Positions 62,475 to 64,000 of a stretch of DNA of 64,000 nucleotides are shown here, one piece after another. The stretch lies in NCBI RefSeq assembly GCF_000350225.1, contig NW_005179211.1, positions 420,666 to 484,665 of the forward strand, given 5' to 3'. This DNA comes from Chondrus crispus (Eukaryota; Rhodophyta; Florideophyceae; Gigartinales; Gigartinaceae). The notes beneath the pieces were generated by a model. The model had not been told where the DNA came from, ran no database searches, and saw only the letters and a program-made list of their open reading frames with translations. The translations under genes were made by a program, and so were the position numbers. Positions within the stretch are counted from its first letter, which is position 1; each line of letters opens with the position of its first letter.

Positions 62475-63638
62475 GTGCGGCACTCGCCGCACCTACTTCA
62501 GTCTCGAGGGCAACGCTCGCGACGTCCCACTCCCTCGTCCGCACCGTGGGCAAACCGCTTTTGTCTCGACCCTCGCACTGGAGAGCCTGTTGCTCCTCCC
62601 CCCGCCGTCACCGCCTACGCCATCGCTCCAGGTGCCAACCTCGCAGCCTTCGCTTCTTTCACTGCTGCGCAACCTGCTTTGCGCCATGGCGCTCACCTCG
62701 CTGGCGCCGTTCTCCCTCCCCACGTCCTTGTCCCCGGAGTTGGCCGGTGGACATACGTATACTTTCTAGCATCCCACACTACTCTCTTCGCCCGCATCCT
62801 CACCCACCTCCGCCTCATCTATGAAGACCTAACCATCCACTCTGCTCCCCTACCTTCTACCGCTTCCGCACTCGACGCTTTCGCCGCCGCTGGTGTTGCA
62901 TGCCGCCTACGCCGTGAGGCCCTTCGCCTCCTCAACCGTCGCACCCCAACCTCCGTCCCCCCAGCTGTCCGTCAAGCTCTGGCACTCGTGCTCCAGGCTC
63001 ACGCCCGTGCTACTACCCCCACCCCGCCGACCCGCCCTACTACACGTGGGCCATCTACTCGTGTGGCTCACCGCGACCCTTCCCGCCCCGTGGCCGCTCT
63101 TGCTTCTCCGTTGCCGGCCTCCGCCCCTGTGGCGGCTCTTGCCGTCCCCCAAGTCTCTGTAGCGGCATCTACACGGACTCCCACATCTACGTCCCCTTCT
63201 GCTGCTCCACCCCCTGTGCCTGCTGGCCATCATGCCGGTCGGCCTCCCGCTCTGCCATCTGTGCTGTCTGCTCCTAGTGTCCTCACCGTTGCTCCCAACG
63301 TCCCCACCGCGGTTCCTATTCCTGCAGCCACCGTCTCTGCTCAACTATCTCCGCCCTCGGCACATACCCCCGCTCCTCCCGATTTGCTCCGGCCTCCTCC
63401 CCCCTCCCCTCCTGCCTTCTCTCACCGTCCTTTATTCCATCCCTCGTCTCAGAATACAGTCCCCCCTTCCTCCGCCAGCCGTCCTTGTCCTGCCACCGAC
63501 GGCCCCTCGACAGCCCCCAATGCCTTGCGCAAACGTCCCTTCTCCATTTCCGCCACACTCCCCTCGGCCCGCCGTTTCCGTAGTCCATCTTTCTCGCACA
63601 TCGCGGTCCCGCTCCCGCACCCCCCGTCATCACAGTGA
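62475..63638 (+). CDS. Unrecognised ORF, 387 codons
   Basis: Open from a GTG at 62475 in the same frame as the upstream ORF after a stop at 62457-62459. The first 170 residues are helical and look protein-like (NRFCLDPRTGEPVAPPPAVT, LFARILTHLRLIYEDL, ALRLLNRRTPTSVPPAVRQA). The rest is Pro/Ser/Thr-rich. The upstream frame 62201-62550 (LTLEAARAALAAPTSVSRAT) may join it by a shift. It could be the first ORF of a non-LTR element or a host gene. I do not recognise it. Confidence 0.4.
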   Translation: MRHSPHLLQSRGQRSRRPTPSSAPWANRFCLDPRTGEPVAPPPAVTAYAIAPGANLAAFASFTAAQPALRHGAHLAGAVLPPHVLVPGVGRWTYVYFLASHTTLFARILTHLRLIYEDLTIHSAPLPSTASALDAFAAAGVACRLRREALRLLNRRTPTSVPPAVRQALALVLQAHARATTPTPPTRPTTRGPSTRVAHRDPSRPVAALASPLPASAPVAALAVPQVSVAASTRTPTSTSPSAAPPPVPAGHHAGRPPALPSVLSAPSVLTVAPNVPTAVPIPAATVSAQLSPPSAHTPAPPDLLRPPPPSPPAFSHRPLFHPSSQNTVPPSSASRPCPATDGPSTAPNALRKRPFSISATLPSARRFRSPSFSHIAVPLPHPPSSQ

Positions 63639-63799
63639 GCCAACCCTCTCTCTCGTCCGCCGCAACGCCCCCGTCCCAGTTACCCGCTCACAGCCCGCCC
63701 TTCACCTCCTCTCCCCTGTCTCTCCCTTCCGTTCGCGATCTCCTTTTCTGCCCGTTTCGCGCCTCCCAAGTATATTCTTCTATCCCTTCCCCGTGCCTG

Positions 63800-64000
63800 C
63801 ATAGCCTAACTCTTCTACTCATCAAGCTGTTCGTGCTGCTGCCGCCACCCGGGACCCGGCCGACACCCACAAGGCTTTCCTTCACCTCTACATCCTTCCT
63901 GTCTCTGTCCTTCGCCGCTCCTTCCGCGACGAACCTGGCTGGCGCTCCCGCAAAGCTCAACAACATGCCCTTCGCCAACGCATCCGTCGAGCTTCTTCTG
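63800..64000 (+). CDS. Possible coding start running off the window
   Basis: One forward frame is open from about 63815 to the end and is protein-like (DPADTHKAFLHLYILPV, FRDEPGWRSRKAQQHALRQR). It may continue the 62475 ORF after a shift. Its identity cannot be judged from this fragment. Confidence 0.3.

Overview
This window is eukaryotic repeat DNA. Most of it can be assigned to LTR retrotransposons and degenerate DNA transposons. I see no confident single-copy host gene, rRNA operon or CRISPR array. The mix of chromodomain Ty3/Gypsy elements, a Ty1/Copia element whose divergent reverse transcriptase (RT) recalls the GalEa clade of marine animals and red algae, and Tigger, hAT and DDE_Tnp_4-like transposases suggests a TE-rich lineage. 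A florideophyte red alga is my best guess, but only an inference. Host species is not fixed by the sequence.

Layout, 1-43125: a four-level nest of Ty3/Gypsy elements, resolved by exact 5-bp target site duplications (TSDs). E4 (+ strand) is the oldest; its gag begins before the window. E1 (- strand, 284-10093, TSD AGGAG) lies inside E4 gag. E2 (+ strand, 10653-36262, TSD CTCGG) lies about 560 bp further into the same gag. E3 (+ strand, 19946-34454, TSD GCGAG) lies inside E2. E4 resumes at 36263 and runs through gag, protease and RT to about 40485. Its integrase is missing, and a different LTR (42505-43125) follows as its probable 3' LTR.

The most interesting feature is a long antisense ORF (aORF) between the chromodomain end of pol and the 3' LTR in E1, E2 and E3. 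The three proteins share recognisable motifs. In E2 the aORF was cut in two by E3, but its halves rejoin in the same frame and form an open frame of about 520 codons, although E2 gag-pol is riddled with stops and frameshifts. E3 aORF is also intact (about 554 codons) beside a broken gag-pol. I recognise no known domain.

Layout, 43126-61205: DNA transposon relics and a young Copia element. A DDE_Tnp_4-like pseudogene (43614-44731) comes first. A Tigger/pogo-like transposase follows on the - strand (49170-46915), split by a solo LTR (47568-48169, TSD CGCAT). Then comes a full-length Copia element, E6 (50767-56910, TSD ACGGT), with nearly identical LTRs and open gag and pol. E6 sits in what looks like the 5' subterminal region of a hAT element whose broken transposase occupies 57720-61205.

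Layout, 61206-64000: a tRNA-like Pol III unit on the - strand, an (AC)n/(GAA)n microsatellite, a GC-rich ORF region with a 96-bp minisatellite in codon register, and an unrecognised ORF running towards the window end.

All percent identities and counts were made by eye.
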